This document shows positions 16,136 through 23,911 of a stretch of 64,000 nt of DNA, in pieces (position 1 is the first letter of the stretch; each line of letters starts with the position of its first letter). The DNA is from Actinomadura atramentaria DSM 43919 (GTDB lineage Bacteria; Actinomycetota; Actinomycetes; Streptosporangiales; Streptosporangiaceae), in contig NZ_KB907224.1 of NCBI RefSeq assembly GCF_000381885.1, positions 91,271-155,270 on the forward strand. The letters run 5' to 3'. The notes below the pieces were generated by a model, which ran no database searches, was not told the origin of the DNA, and saw nothing but the letters and a program-made list of their open reading frames with translations. The position numbers were made by a program, and so were the translations under genes.

Positions 16136-17114
16136 CCCCGCCCCCGCATTCGAAGCCGCATCATCTCGTTGGCCGCGCCGCCCTCGGCGTCGCGGATCGA
16201 CGTGCCGGTGAACTTCATGAAGACGTCGTCGAGCGAGGGCCGCGCCACGCTCACCGCCCCGATCGGGACGTCCAGCTCGGCGAACAGGCGCGGCACGAAC
16301 TCCCCGCCGGACGCCACGGTGAACGTCACCTGCCCCTCCGACACGGTCGCGTCCACCCCGAACCGCTCCTTCAGCGCCGCGACGGCCGCGTCGTCGTCGG
16401 ACGTGCGGAGGCGCACCCGGTCCTCCCCCACCCCCGCCTTGAGCACCTCGGGGGTGTCCAGCGCCACGATCCGCCCCGAGTCCATGATCGCGATGCGGTC
16501 GCAGAACTCCGCCTCGTCCATGTAGTGCGTCGTCATGAAGATCGTGATGTCCTCGGCGTCCTTCAGCCGCCGGATGTAGTCCCAGATCGACGCGCGCGTC
16601 TGCGGGTCCAGGCCCACGGTCGGCTCGTCCAGGAACAGCACGCGCGGCGAGTGCAGCAGGCCGCGCGCGATCTCCAGGCGGCGGCGCATCCCGCCCGAGA
16701 ACGTCCGCACCAGGTCTTTGCGGCGGTCCACAGCGCGACCATCTCCAGCACCTGCCGGATGCGGTCGGCGGTGCGGGCGCGCGGGACGCCGTACAGCTCG
16801 GCGTGGAACCGCAGGTTCTGCTCGGCGCTGAGGTACCCGTCGACGGTCGGGTCCTGGAACACCAGCCCGATGTGGCGGCGCACCTGGTCGCGTTCGGCGA
16901 CCACGTCGAACCCGGCGACGCGCGCGGTCCCGCCGGACGGCCGCAGCAGCGTGCAGAGCATGTTGATCGTCGTGGACTTGCCCGCCCCGTTGGGGCCGAG
17001 GAACCCGAAGATCTCGCCCCGCCCGACGCGCAGGTCGATGCCCGCGACGGCCGTCACCTCGCCGAACGCCTTGACCAGCCCGTCCACGGCGACGGCCGGC
17101 TCTCCCTCCCGCAT
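16132..17114 (-). pseudogene. DrrA-like ABC exporter ATPase with a single-base frameshift
   Basis: ATPase of a daunorubicin-type exporter. The first part (from ATG 17114, behind an AGGAGG site) reads PAVAVDGLVKAFGEVTAV, Walker A GPNGAGKST, Q-loop LVFQDPTVDG, then VLEMVALW. The same frame then runs into nonsense, while the protein resumes one frame over as DRRKDLVRTFSGGMRRR, Walker B VLFLDEP, H-switch MTTHYMDEAEFCD and the DrrA C-terminal domain. One missing G (C on the plus strand) near 16728-16729 explains it: restoring it gives a 327-residue ORF of normal length. Either a genuine frameshift or an assembly error. Confidence 0.88.
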
Positions 17115-17167
17115 GGGGCCTCCTCGCGGGGTCGTCAAATTGGCCGCGCCTACCGTAGGCTCGACCT

Positions 17168-17188
17168 ATCTCTCAGGTCAAGAGAGAT
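17168..17188. promoter_or_regulatory. Palindromic operator between ABC exporter and MarR
   Basis: ATCTCTC, a 7-nt spacer, then GAGAGAT: perfect 7-bp arms in the 99-nt intergenic region, 26 nt before the MarR gene start. Position and size fit autoregulation by MarR and control of the divergent exporter. Confidence 0.65.
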
Positions 17189-17213
17189 TGGACAACCCCA
17201 GAGGAGACGGGCC

Positions 17214-17729
17214 ATGAACGACCGGCCGCCCGAGGCGCTGCTGCGCATCCCGACCTACCTCACGGTCGAGCTGGTGAAGCTGATCCGCCGCGAGATCGGC
17301 GACCGGGCCCCCACCCTGTGGAGCGGCCGCGACGCGGCCGCGGCCCGGCCCCCGCGCGACCGGGTGCGCTGGCCCCACCTGCTCGTCCTGGCCTGCCTGG
17401 TCTCCGACGGCCCCACCTCCCAGAAGCGCGTCAGCGACCGGCTGCGCATGGACGCCGCCGACCTCGTCGGGATCGTCGACGACCTGGAGGCCGCCGGATA
17501 CGCCGAGCGCCGCCGCGACCCCGCCGACCGCCGCCGCCACGCCGTCGACGCCACGCCCGAGGGCCGCGCGTTCTTCCACGACGACCTCGGCCGCCGCGAA
17601 CGCTTCAACGACCACCTGTTCGCCGCCCTCACCCCCGCCGAGGTCGAGCAGTTCCGCGGCCTGGTCCTGAAGGTCCTCGCCCACCACGACCCCCGCTTCG
17701 CCGACACCGCCGGCACCGCCGGCACCTGA
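17214..17729 (+). CDS. MarR-family transcriptional regulator
   Basis: 171-residue winged-helix regulator. The start ATG is preceded by GAGGAGA with 6-nt spacing. Central segment VLACLVSDGPTSQKRVSDRL with the recognition helix MDAADLVGIVDDLEAAG and the wing RRRDPADRRRHAV are diagnostic. An N-terminal extension and a short C-terminal Thr-Ala-Gly repeat flank it. Divergent from the exporter genes with a perfect palindrome between them, so it most likely represses the exporter and itself. The inducing ligand is unknown. Confidence 0.88.
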   Translation: MNDRPPEALLRIPTYLTVELVKLIRREIGDRAPTLWSGRDAAAARPPRDRVRWPHLLVLACLVSDGPTSQKRVSDRLRMDAADLVGIVDDLEAAGYAERRRDPADRRRHAVDATPEGRAFFHDDLGRRERFNDHLFAALTPAEVEQFRGLVLKVLAHHDPRFADTAGTAGT

Positions 17730-17831
17730 CGCGCGGGTTCCCGGCGCGGGACGGGCGGCGCGGCGGTCCCCCCGGGCCGCCCGCACCGCCCGCCGACCCG
17801 AGGGCGGCCCGAGGGCCGCCCGGCCCGCCGG

Positions 17832-18581
17832 TCAGGGGACGGGCAGCGCCGCGCACGCCCCCAGCCGCGCCTCGTCGTAGCGGCGCAGCAGCAGCCGCGC
17901 CACCGCGTCGTGCGCGCCCAGCGGCGCGGTCACCGCGTCCGCGCCCGACGCCGCCACCCGGTCTTGGAAGAACCCCGGCGCCAGCAGGTACGACGCGGCC
18001 ACCACCCGCCGCGCCCCGCCCGCGCGCAGCGCCGCGACCGCCGCCGGCAGCGGCGTCCCCGCACCGGCCCCGGACCCGCCCACCACGGACCCGCACACCA
18101 CGGGCCGCCGCAGCCGCCGCCCCAGCAGCCGCGCCGCCGTCCGCGCGTCCGCGCCGCCCGCCGGATCGGCCGACCCCGCCGCCGCCAGCACCACCGCGTC
18201 GCCCGGCCCGAGCCCGCCCGCCGCCCGCACCCGCGCCGCCAGCGCGTCGGCCAGCAGCGGATGCGGCCCCAGCGGACGGCCCCGCAGCGCGTCCGGCCGC
18301 AGCCGCTCCACCCGCCCCGGGATGTCGACCAGCGCGTGGTACCCGCGCGCCAGCAGCAGCGGCACCGCCACCACCGGCCGCCCGCCCAGCGCGCCGAGGG
18401 CGTCCTCCAGCCGGGGCGCGGCGATCTCGGCGTACGCCTCGGCGACCGGCACCCACGGCCGCAGCGCGCGGGCCCGCGCCAGCAGCGCCCGCACCGCCGC
18501 GACGCCCGCCGCGCTGCGCGTCCCGTGCGCCACCGCCAGCAGCACCGGCACGCCCTCCGGTTCACGCACCCGGTCACGCAC
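17832..18581 (-). CDS. CbiX/SirB-like sirohydrochlorin chelatase
   Basis: 249 residues with two CbiX-type repeats: VAHGTRSAAG near residue 18 supplies the first His, and LLLARGYHALVDIPGR the conserved His of the first half. The second half (about 120-220) repeats the fold (RRVVAASYLLAPGFFQDRV). Inserts Fe2+ or Co2+ into sirohydrochlorin; siroheme is the cofactor of NirB encoded nearby, so an Fe2+-chelatase role in nitrite reduction fits. The GTG start overlaps the nnaR end by 8 nt. Metal choice is inferred from context. Confidence 0.8.
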   Translation of the reverse strand: MRDRVREPEGVPVLLAVAHGTRSAAGVAAVRALLARARALRPWVPVAEAYAEIAAPRLEDALGALGGRPVVAVPLLLARGYHALVDIPGRVERLRPDALRGRPLGPHPLLADALAARVRAAGGLGPGDAVVLAAAGSADPAGGADARTAARLLGRRLRRPVVCGSVVGGSGAGAGTPLPAAVAALRAGGARRVVAASYLLAPGFFQDRVAASGADAVTAPLGAHDAVARLLLRRYDEARLGACAALPVP

Positions 18582-19752
18582 CGTTGAACTCCACCAGCCG
18601 CGGGTCGCACGCCAGCCGGTAGCCGCGCTTGACGACCGTCTCCACGATCCCCGACCGGCCCAGGCCGCGCCGCAGCCGCGCCACCGCCATCTCCACCGCG
18701 TGCTCGTCGGCCTGCGGCCGCGCGTCCCGCGACCACGGCGCGCCGCTCAGCACCAGCCGGCTCGGCAGCACCCCGCACAGCTCCGCCCGCGACACCACGT
18801 GCCCCGGGCGGCGCGCCAGCGCCCGCAGGATCGCCATCGGCGCGGGCGCGATCGGCCGCAACTGCCCGTCCAGCACCACCGCGTGGCCGCGCAGCTCCAG
18901 CGACGTCCCGCGCACCTGCAGCCGCCGCGACCGGTGCCGCGGCAGCTCCGACACCAGCGCCCGCACCAGCGCGCCGATCCGCGGCCGCTCCGGCTGCACC
19001 GTCCGCACGCCCCGCTCGGTGAGCGCCTGCGCGGTGACGGGCCCGACGCACGCCGCGACGACCTGCGTCCGCAGCGTCTCCAGCAGCGCGTCCTCCAGCC
19101 CGTCCTCGGCCGCGACCGCCAGCGTCGCCGCGACCGCCGGGGCGCTGGTGAACGTCACCGCGTCCACCGTCCCGGCCACCGCCTGCCCGACGAGCCGCCG
19201 CAGCGGCGTGGAGTCGTCGGTCCGCGACCACCGGTACACCGGCAGCTCCAGAACCTCCGCGCCCGCCGCCCGCAGCGCCTCGGTGAACTCCGGCAACTGC
19301 TCGCCGTAGAGCTGCACCGCCACCCGACTGCCCGAAAGATCCCGCTCCAGCAGGTATTTCAGGACCTCCGCGCAACTCTCCGACGACGGCGACCACCGCT
19401 CCTGCAACCCCGCCGAGCGGATCGCGCCCCGCGCCTTCGGCCCGCGCGCCAGCACCCCCACCCCCGACAGCCGGTCCAGCAGCCCGTCCCGCAGCCCCCA
19501 CCCGTCCGCGGCCTCCAACCACGCCCGGAACCCGATCGCGGTCGTCACCACCAGATGGTCGAACGGCCGCGCCACGCACTCGCGCGTCGCCTCCAGCAGC
19601 TCCACGTCGTCCGACAGCGGGATCAGCCGGATCGCCGGCGCGTGGACGACCCGCGCCCCGCGCCGCTCCAGCAGCGTCGCCAGCTCCTCATGGCGGCGGG
19701 CCGCCGTGACGCCGACGGCGAACCCGGCGAGGGGCTCACTCTCGGTGCCCAT
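18574..19752 (-). CDS. nnaR: HemD-like/winged-helix regulator of nitrite assimilation
   Basis: 392 residues: a uroporphyrinogen-III-synthase-like domain (about 10-260, GFAVGVTAARRHEEL onward, with HLVVTTAIGF and VTFTSAPAV) followed by an OmpR-type winged-helix DNA-binding domain (about 280-385, APMAILRALARRPGHVVSR to VVKRGYRL). This two-domain layout is that of NnaR, which with GlnR activates nitrite and nitrate genes in Streptomyces and Mycobacterium. Genomic neighbours nirB, nirD and a siroheme chelatase fit. It overlaps nirD by 17 nt and so is likely co-expressed with the genes it controls. The alternative, a true HemD, is less likely given the DNA-binding half. Confidence 0.82.
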   Translation of the reverse strand: MGTESEPLAGFAVGVTAARRHEELATLLERRGARVVHAPAIRLIPLSDDVELLEATRECVARPFDHLVVTTAIGFRAWLEAADGWGLRDGLLDRLSGVGVLARGPKARGAIRSAGLQERWSPSSESCAEVLKYLLERDLSGSRVAVQLYGEQLPEFTEALRAAGAEVLELPVYRWSRTDDSTPLRRLVGQAVAGTVDAVTFTSAPAVAATLAVAAEDGLEDALLETLRTQVVAACVGPVTAQALTERGVRTVQPERPRIGALVRALVSELPRHRSRRLQVRGTSLELRGHAVVLDGQLRPIAPAPMAILRALARRPGHVVSRAELCGVLPSRLVLSGAPWSRDARPQADEHAVEMAVARLRRGLGRSGIVETVVKRGYRLACDPRLVEFNGA

Positions 19753-20131
19753 CGGTCAGCCCCACCTCCACGCGGTCGCCCGCCGCCGAACGGCGGATCG
19801 GGAACGTCGGCAGCGCCACGTCCGGCTCGTCCAAGCACACCCCGGTCCGCAGGTCGAACACCTGCTTGTACATCGGCGACGCCACCGTCGGCGCGCCCGC
19901 CCGGGTGCCCAGGATCCCCCGCGACATCACGTGCGCGCCGCTGAACGGATCGAGGTTGGACACCGCGTACAACCGGCCGTCGAAGGCGCGGAACACCGCC
20001 ACCTGGACGCCGTCGACCATCGCGCACGCCCCGCGCTCGGGCAGCAGGTCGGCGTAGCCGCACACGTCGGTCCAGCGGACCTCCGGCGGCGCGGCGGGCG
20101 CCGCGGTCATGGTCTGGGTGGTCATGGTCAT
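19736..20131 (-). CDS. nirD: Assimilatory nitrite reductase small subunit
   Basis: Small subunit of NADH-dependent nitrite reductase, 131 residues, Rieske-like fold. Matches the assimilatory NirD type: GACAMVDGVQVAVFR, NLDPFSGAHVMSRGILG and SPMYKQVFDLRTG; the Cys/His ligands of true Rieske proteins are absent, as expected. The ATG at 20131 overlaps the nirB stop by 4 nt (ATGA), which fixes the start over the in-frame ATG two codons later. Confidence 0.93.
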   Translation of the reverse strand: MTMTTQTMTAAPAAPPEVRWTDVCGYADLLPERGACAMVDGVQVAVFRAFDGRLYAVSNLDPFSGAHVMSRGILGTRAGAPTVASPMYKQVFDLRTGVCLDEPDVALPTFPIRRSAAGDRVEVGLTDGHRE

Positions 20132-22653
20132 CGGGCGGCAACCTCCAAGCGGGAGCCGGCCACCAGGACCGGCTTGATCTGGTCGCGTTCGGACTCGAAG
20201 ACGATGCTGGGATCGGGCGTCCCCGGCGCGTTGACGAACGACACGAACCGCGCGAGCTTGCCGGGGTCCTCCAGCGTGTCGCGCCACTCGTCGGAGTAGC
20301 CCGCCACATGCCGCTCCATCGCGGCGTCCAGCTCGGCGCACAGCCCGAGGCGGTCGTCGACGACCACCTCGCGCAGGTAGCCGATCCCGCCGTCCAGCCC
20401 CTCCAGCCAGCTCGCGGTGCGCTGGAGGCGGTCGGCGGTGCGGATGTAGAACATCAGGAACCGGTCGATGTAGCGGACCAGCTCCTCCTCGGTCAGATCG
20501 GCGGCGAACAGGTCCGCGTGCCGCGGCCGCATCCCCCCGTTCCCCGCCAGGTACAGGTTCCAGCCCTTCTCGGTCGCGATGACGCCGAAGTCCTTGCCCT
20601 GCGCCTCCGCGCACTCGCGGGCGCACCCCGACACCGCCGCCTTCAGCTTGTGCGGCGACCGCAGCCCCCGGTACCGCAGCTCCAGCCGGATCGCCATCGC
20701 CACCGAGTCCTGCACCCCGTACCGGCACCACGTCGACCCCACGCACGACTTCACCGTCCGCAGCGACTTGCCGTAGGCGTGCCCCGACTCGAACCCGGCC
20801 TCCACCAGCCGCCGCCAGATCTCCGGAAGCTGCTCCACCCGCGCCCCGAACAGGTCGATCCGCTGCCCACCGGTGATCTTGGTGTAGAGCCCGAAGTCCC
20901 GCGCGACCTCCCCGATCACGATCAGCCGCTCCGGCGTGATCTCCCCGCCCGGAATCCGCGGCACCACCGAGTACGTCCCGTTGCGCTGGATGTTGGCCAG
21001 GAAATGGTCGTTGGTGTCCTGCAGCGCCGCCTGCTCCCCGTCCAGCACGTGCCCGTGCCCCAGACTCGCCAGGATCGACGCCACCACCGGCTTGCAGATG
21101 TCGCAGCCCCGCCCCCGGCCGTGCTCCTCGATCAACCGCGTGAACGTCGTGATCCCCCGCACCCGCACGATGTCGAACAGCTCCGCCCGGCTGTGCTCGA
21201 AGTGCTCGCACAGCGCCCGGCTCACCTCCACCCCGGCGGCCGTCAGCTCCGCGTCCACCAGCTTCTTCACCAGCGGCACGCAGCTCCCGCACGTCGTGCC
21301 CGCCCGCGTGCAGCCCTTCACCGCCGCCAGATCCGCCAGACCCTCGTCGCGGACCGCCGCCCGGATCCGCCCCGCCGCGACGTTGTTGCAACTGCAGATC
21401 ACCGTCGCGTCCGGCAGCTCACCGTCCGCCGCCTCCACGTCCCCGAACAGCGCCTGCTCGGGCGTCCCCGGCAGCGCCGCCCCGACCCGCGCCCGCAACG
21501 CCGGATACGCCGACGCGTCGCCCACCAGCACACCGCCCAGCAGCGTCCGCGCGTCATCGCTGACCACCAGCCGCTTGTAAACACCCGCCACCGGATCGGT
21601 GTAGGTGACGCCCAGCGCCCCGCCCGCCGGATCGGCGTCCGCGAACGGATCGCCGAAACTCGCGACGTCCACACCCATCAACTTCAACTTCGTCGACGAA
21701 TCCGGCGCCTCGAACCGCGCCCCGCCCGCCCCGCCCGACACCCGCGCCAGCAACGCGTCCGCGACGACCTCCGCCATGCTGAAACACGGCGCCACCAGAC
21801 CGTGGACCCGCCCGCCGACCAGCGCGCACTCCCCGATCGCGAACACCGCCTCATCCGCGGTCCGGCACCCGTCGTCCACCACGATCCCGCCGCGCTCCCC
21901 CACCGCCAGCCCGCACCCGCGCGCCAGTTCGTCACGCGGCCGGACACCCGCCGAGAACACCGCCACCGCCGCCGGAAGCACCGAACCGTCCGCCAGCGCC
22001 ACCCGCGCCAGCGCACCGTCCGCGCCCGCCTCCAACGCCGCCAGCGGCGTCCCCGCGTGGACCGCCAACCCCAGCTCCTCGATCCGGCGGCGCAGCATCG
22101 CCCCACCGCCCTCATCGAGCTGACGGGGCATCAACCACGGCGCGACCTCCACCACCCGGGTCTCCAACCCGAGCCCCTGCAGCGCCCGCGCCGCCTCCAG
22201 ACCCAGCAGCCCACCGCCGACCACCACACCGCCCGCACCCGCGCCCGCCCGCTCGCAGGCCGCGCGGATCGCGTCCAGATCATCGACCGTGCGGTACACG
22301 AACGCGCCCGGCAGGTCCCGCCCCGGCACCGGCGGCACGAACGGCGCCGACCCCGTCGCCAGCACCAGCGCGTCGTACCCGATCACCCGCCCCGCCGCCG
22401 TCCGCACCGCGCGGCCCGCCCGGTCCACCGCCGTCACCGGATCACCGGCGACCACCTCCACCTCCGCGCCGTGCCCGGGCAGGCCCAGATCCGCGCCCTC
22501 GGTCAGGTAGGACGTCAGCGCCACCCGGTCGTACGCCGGCCGCGCCTCCTCCCCCACCACCGTGATCCGCAGCGCGCCCGCCGCGTCGCCCGCGCGCAGC
22601 GCCGCCACCAGCCGGTGGCCCGCCGGTCCGTGCCCGACGACCACCACGTGCAT
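20128..22653 (-). CDS. nirB: Assimilatory nitrite reductase large subunit
   Basis: NAD(P)H- and siroheme-dependent reduction of nitrite to ammonia in the cytoplasm. 841 residues from the ATG at 22653, chosen because GGAGGGG lies 8 nt upstream; an ATG 8 codons earlier has no ribosome site. Order of domains: FAD/NAD(P) oxidoreductase (MHVVVVGHGPAGHRLV), BFD-type [2Fe-2S] with CSCNNVAAGRI and CTRAGTTCGSC, two nitrite/sulfite half-domains, then the siroheme/[4Fe-4S] ligands in CVGSTWCRYG and SGCARECAE. Stop overlaps nirD. Only one BFD cluster is present. Normal length for actinobacteria. Confidence 0.95.
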   Translation of the reverse strand: MHVVVVGHGPAGHRLVAALRAGDAAGALRITVVGEEARPAYDRVALTSYLTEGADLGLPGHGAEVEVVAGDPVTAVDRAGRAVRTAAGRVIGYDALVLATGSAPFVPPVPGRDLPGAFVYRTVDDLDAIRAACERAGAGAGGVVVGGGLLGLEAARALQGLGLETRVVEVAPWLMPRQLDEGGGAMLRRRIEELGLAVHAGTPLAALEAGADGALARVALADGSVLPAAVAVFSAGVRPRDELARGCGLAVGERGGIVVDDGCRTADEAVFAIGECALVGGRVHGLVAPCFSMAEVVADALLARVSGGAGGARFEAPDSSTKLKLMGVDVASFGDPFADADPAGGALGVTYTDPVAGVYKRLVVSDDARTLLGGVLVGDASAYPALRARVGAALPGTPEQALFGDVEAADGELPDATVICSCNNVAAGRIRAAVRDEGLADLAAVKGCTRAGTTCGSCVPLVKKLVDAELTAAGVEVSRALCEHFEHSRAELFDIVRVRGITTFTRLIEEHGRGRGCDICKPVVASILASLGHGHVLDGEQAALQDTNDHFLANIQRNGTYSVVPRIPGGEITPERLIVIGEVARDFGLYTKITGGQRIDLFGARVEQLPEIWRRLVEAGFESGHAYGKSLRTVKSCVGSTWCRYGVQDSVAMAIRLELRYRGLRSPHKLKAAVSGCARECAEAQGKDFGVIATEKGWNLYLAGNGGMRPRHADLFAADLTEEELVRYIDRFLMFYIRTADRLQRTASWLEGLDGGIGYLREVVVDDRLGLCAELDAAMERHVAGYSDEWRDTLEDPGKLARFVSFVNAPGTPDPSIVFESERDQIKPVLVAGSRLEVAAR

Positions 22654-23023
22654 CCGTGCGTCCCCTCCGTGGTTCATGGGCCGATCCTCAGCAGGGGCCG
22701 TTTCGTGATTGCGTCCCCTTTGTCACCGGCGTGTTAAAAGCCGCTCACTCTGAAACCGAAACGTGGTCATAACGCAATCGGACCCATGCGAATTACCGCA
22801 ACTTTTCCGCGCTGCGAAAAATGCGCACCACCCAGCGGCACCCACCGCCGCCACCCTTGACGATCACGGGTCAAGCGTTGTCGAACCCCGCCATGCCCCA
22901 TTCGCCGCCCACCGCCCCGCCCCCCGCGCGAATCACCGGACACCCCCCGCCCCCCACCGGCGAACCGGCCCCGCACCACCCGATCCAGCGCCGCGCGACG
23001 CCCGCCGCGTCTAGCCTCGGACC
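22654..23023. promoter_or_regulatory. Divergent nirB/Nudix control region
   Basis: 370 nt without a gene and more AT-rich than its surroundings. It holds an inverted pair GATTGCGT (22707-22714) and ACGCAATC (22772-22779), and on the minus strand at 22700-22737 four 5-mers spaced exactly 11 nt apart (TTAAC, GTGAC, GACGC, GAAAC), partly fitting the GlnR pattern gTnAc-n6-GaAAc. A third near-palindrome, TTTTCCGC with GCGAAAAA, sits at about 22803-22822. TAGCCT at 23012-23017 ends 6 nt before the Nudix ATG and could give a leaderless mRNA. Confidence 0.5.
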
Positions 23024-23506
23024 ATGCCCGACCTCGCGTACCTCGCCTCCCTGCCCCGGACGCGCGGCGCCGCCGCGGCCCTCCTCCGCGACGACCGCGG
23101 CCGGGTGCTCCTGGTCAAACCCACCTACAAGGACGGCTGGTTCCTGCCCGGCGGCGTCATCGAGCAGGACGAGTCCCCCCTCACCGCCTGCGTCCGCGAA
23201 TGCCAGGAGGAACTCGGCCTCGTCCCCCGCCTCGACGGACTCGTCTGCGTCGACTGGGCACCGCCCCGCGACGGCGTCGACGCCGTCAACATCTACGTCT
23301 TCGGCGGCGCCATCACCGACGACGAGGCCGCCCGCCTCAAACTCCCGCCCGACGAACTCTCCGACCACCTCCTCGCCGCCCCCGAGGAGATCCCCGCCCT
23401 CGCCCCGCCCCACATCGCCCGCCGCATGGCCCCCAGCCTCCGTGCCCTCGCCGACGGCCGCACCGTCTACCTCGAGGACGGACGCGAACCGGCCCCGGCC
23501 CGCTGA
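23024..23506 (+). CDS. Nudix hydrolase
   Basis: 160 residues with a complete Nudix box at about residues 44-66: the pattern GX5EX7REUXEEXGU is met exactly, with the signature part RECQEELGL. Hydrolyses a nucleoside diphosphate linked to some moiety X; the substrate cannot be predicted. The gene is divergent from nirB; the -10 box TAGCCT 6 nt upstream and the lack of a ribosome site suggest a leaderless message. No evidence that it belongs to nitrogen metabolism beyond its position. Confidence 0.9.
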   Translation: MPDLAYLASLPRTRGAAAALLRDDRGRVLLVKPTYKDGWFLPGGVIEQDESPLTACVRECQEELGLVPRLDGLVCVDWAPPRDGVDAVNIYVFGGAITDDEAARLKLPPDELSDHLLAAPEEIPALAPPHIARRMAPSLRALADGRTVYLEDGREPAPAR

Positions 23507-23531
23507 CCGCGCGCCGGAGCCGGCCCCCCGC

Positions 23532-23780
23532 CTACACCGGCACGCTGTCGCGGATCGCCCCGCCCCGCTCCGGCTCCGCCGCGCGGGCGCAGTGCGCCGA
23601 GCAGTACCAGCGCCCGCCCACGTCCACCCCGTGCCCCAGAATCCGGCACGAGCAGTGCTCGCAGATCGGCGCCATCGCCGTGATCGCGCACTCGAACGAG
23701 TCGAACGTGTGCGTCCCGCCCTGCGCCCGGACCTCGAACGACATCGCGTAGTCGTTCCCGCAGACCTCGCAGGTCCCCAT
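23532..23780 (-). CDS. Small Cys-rich, probably zinc-binding protein
   Basis: 82 residues from the ATG at 23780, which has GGAGAG 5 nt before it; the frame continues upstream but without a site. Two halves: MGTCEVCGNDYAMSF (CxxC) with DSFECAI, and CEHCSCRILGHGVDV with WYCSAHCA, giving eight Cys and several His. This arrangement is a widespread actinobacterial family of unassigned function; the second half resembles prokaryotic metallothioneins. Probably binds Zn2+. It is convergent with the Nudix gene and lies downstream of narK; a link to either is not shown. Confidence 0.8.
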   Translation of the reverse strand: MGTCEVCGNDYAMSFEVRAQGGTHTFDSFECAITAMAPICEHCSCRILGHGVDVGGRWYCSAHCARAAEPERGGAIRDSVPV

Positions 23781-23872
23781 GTCAGCTCTCCCCATCCCCC
23801 GTCGCCCCGCCACGACGGTCTACCCGCCCCCGCCCGCCGCCACCCGTCAAGATCAACCCCCGGACGCGCGGA

Positions 23873-23900
23873 CGCGCCCGCCGGAACCCCGGCGGGCGCG
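23873..23900. terminator. Hairpin downstream of narK
   Basis: Perfect 12-bp stem (arms CGCGCCCGCCGG and CCGGCGGGCGCG) with the loop AACC, 12 nt after the narK stop on the minus strand. It separates narK from the Cys-rich gene. Confidence 0.75.
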
Positions 23901-23911
23901 CCTCCCCGACC

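Noticed and set aside
17318..18622. Pro/Arg-rich plus-strand frame opposite the sirohydrochlorin chelatase
   Set aside because: Its composition (long Pro-Ala-Arg runs) reflects the opposite gene's codon bias.
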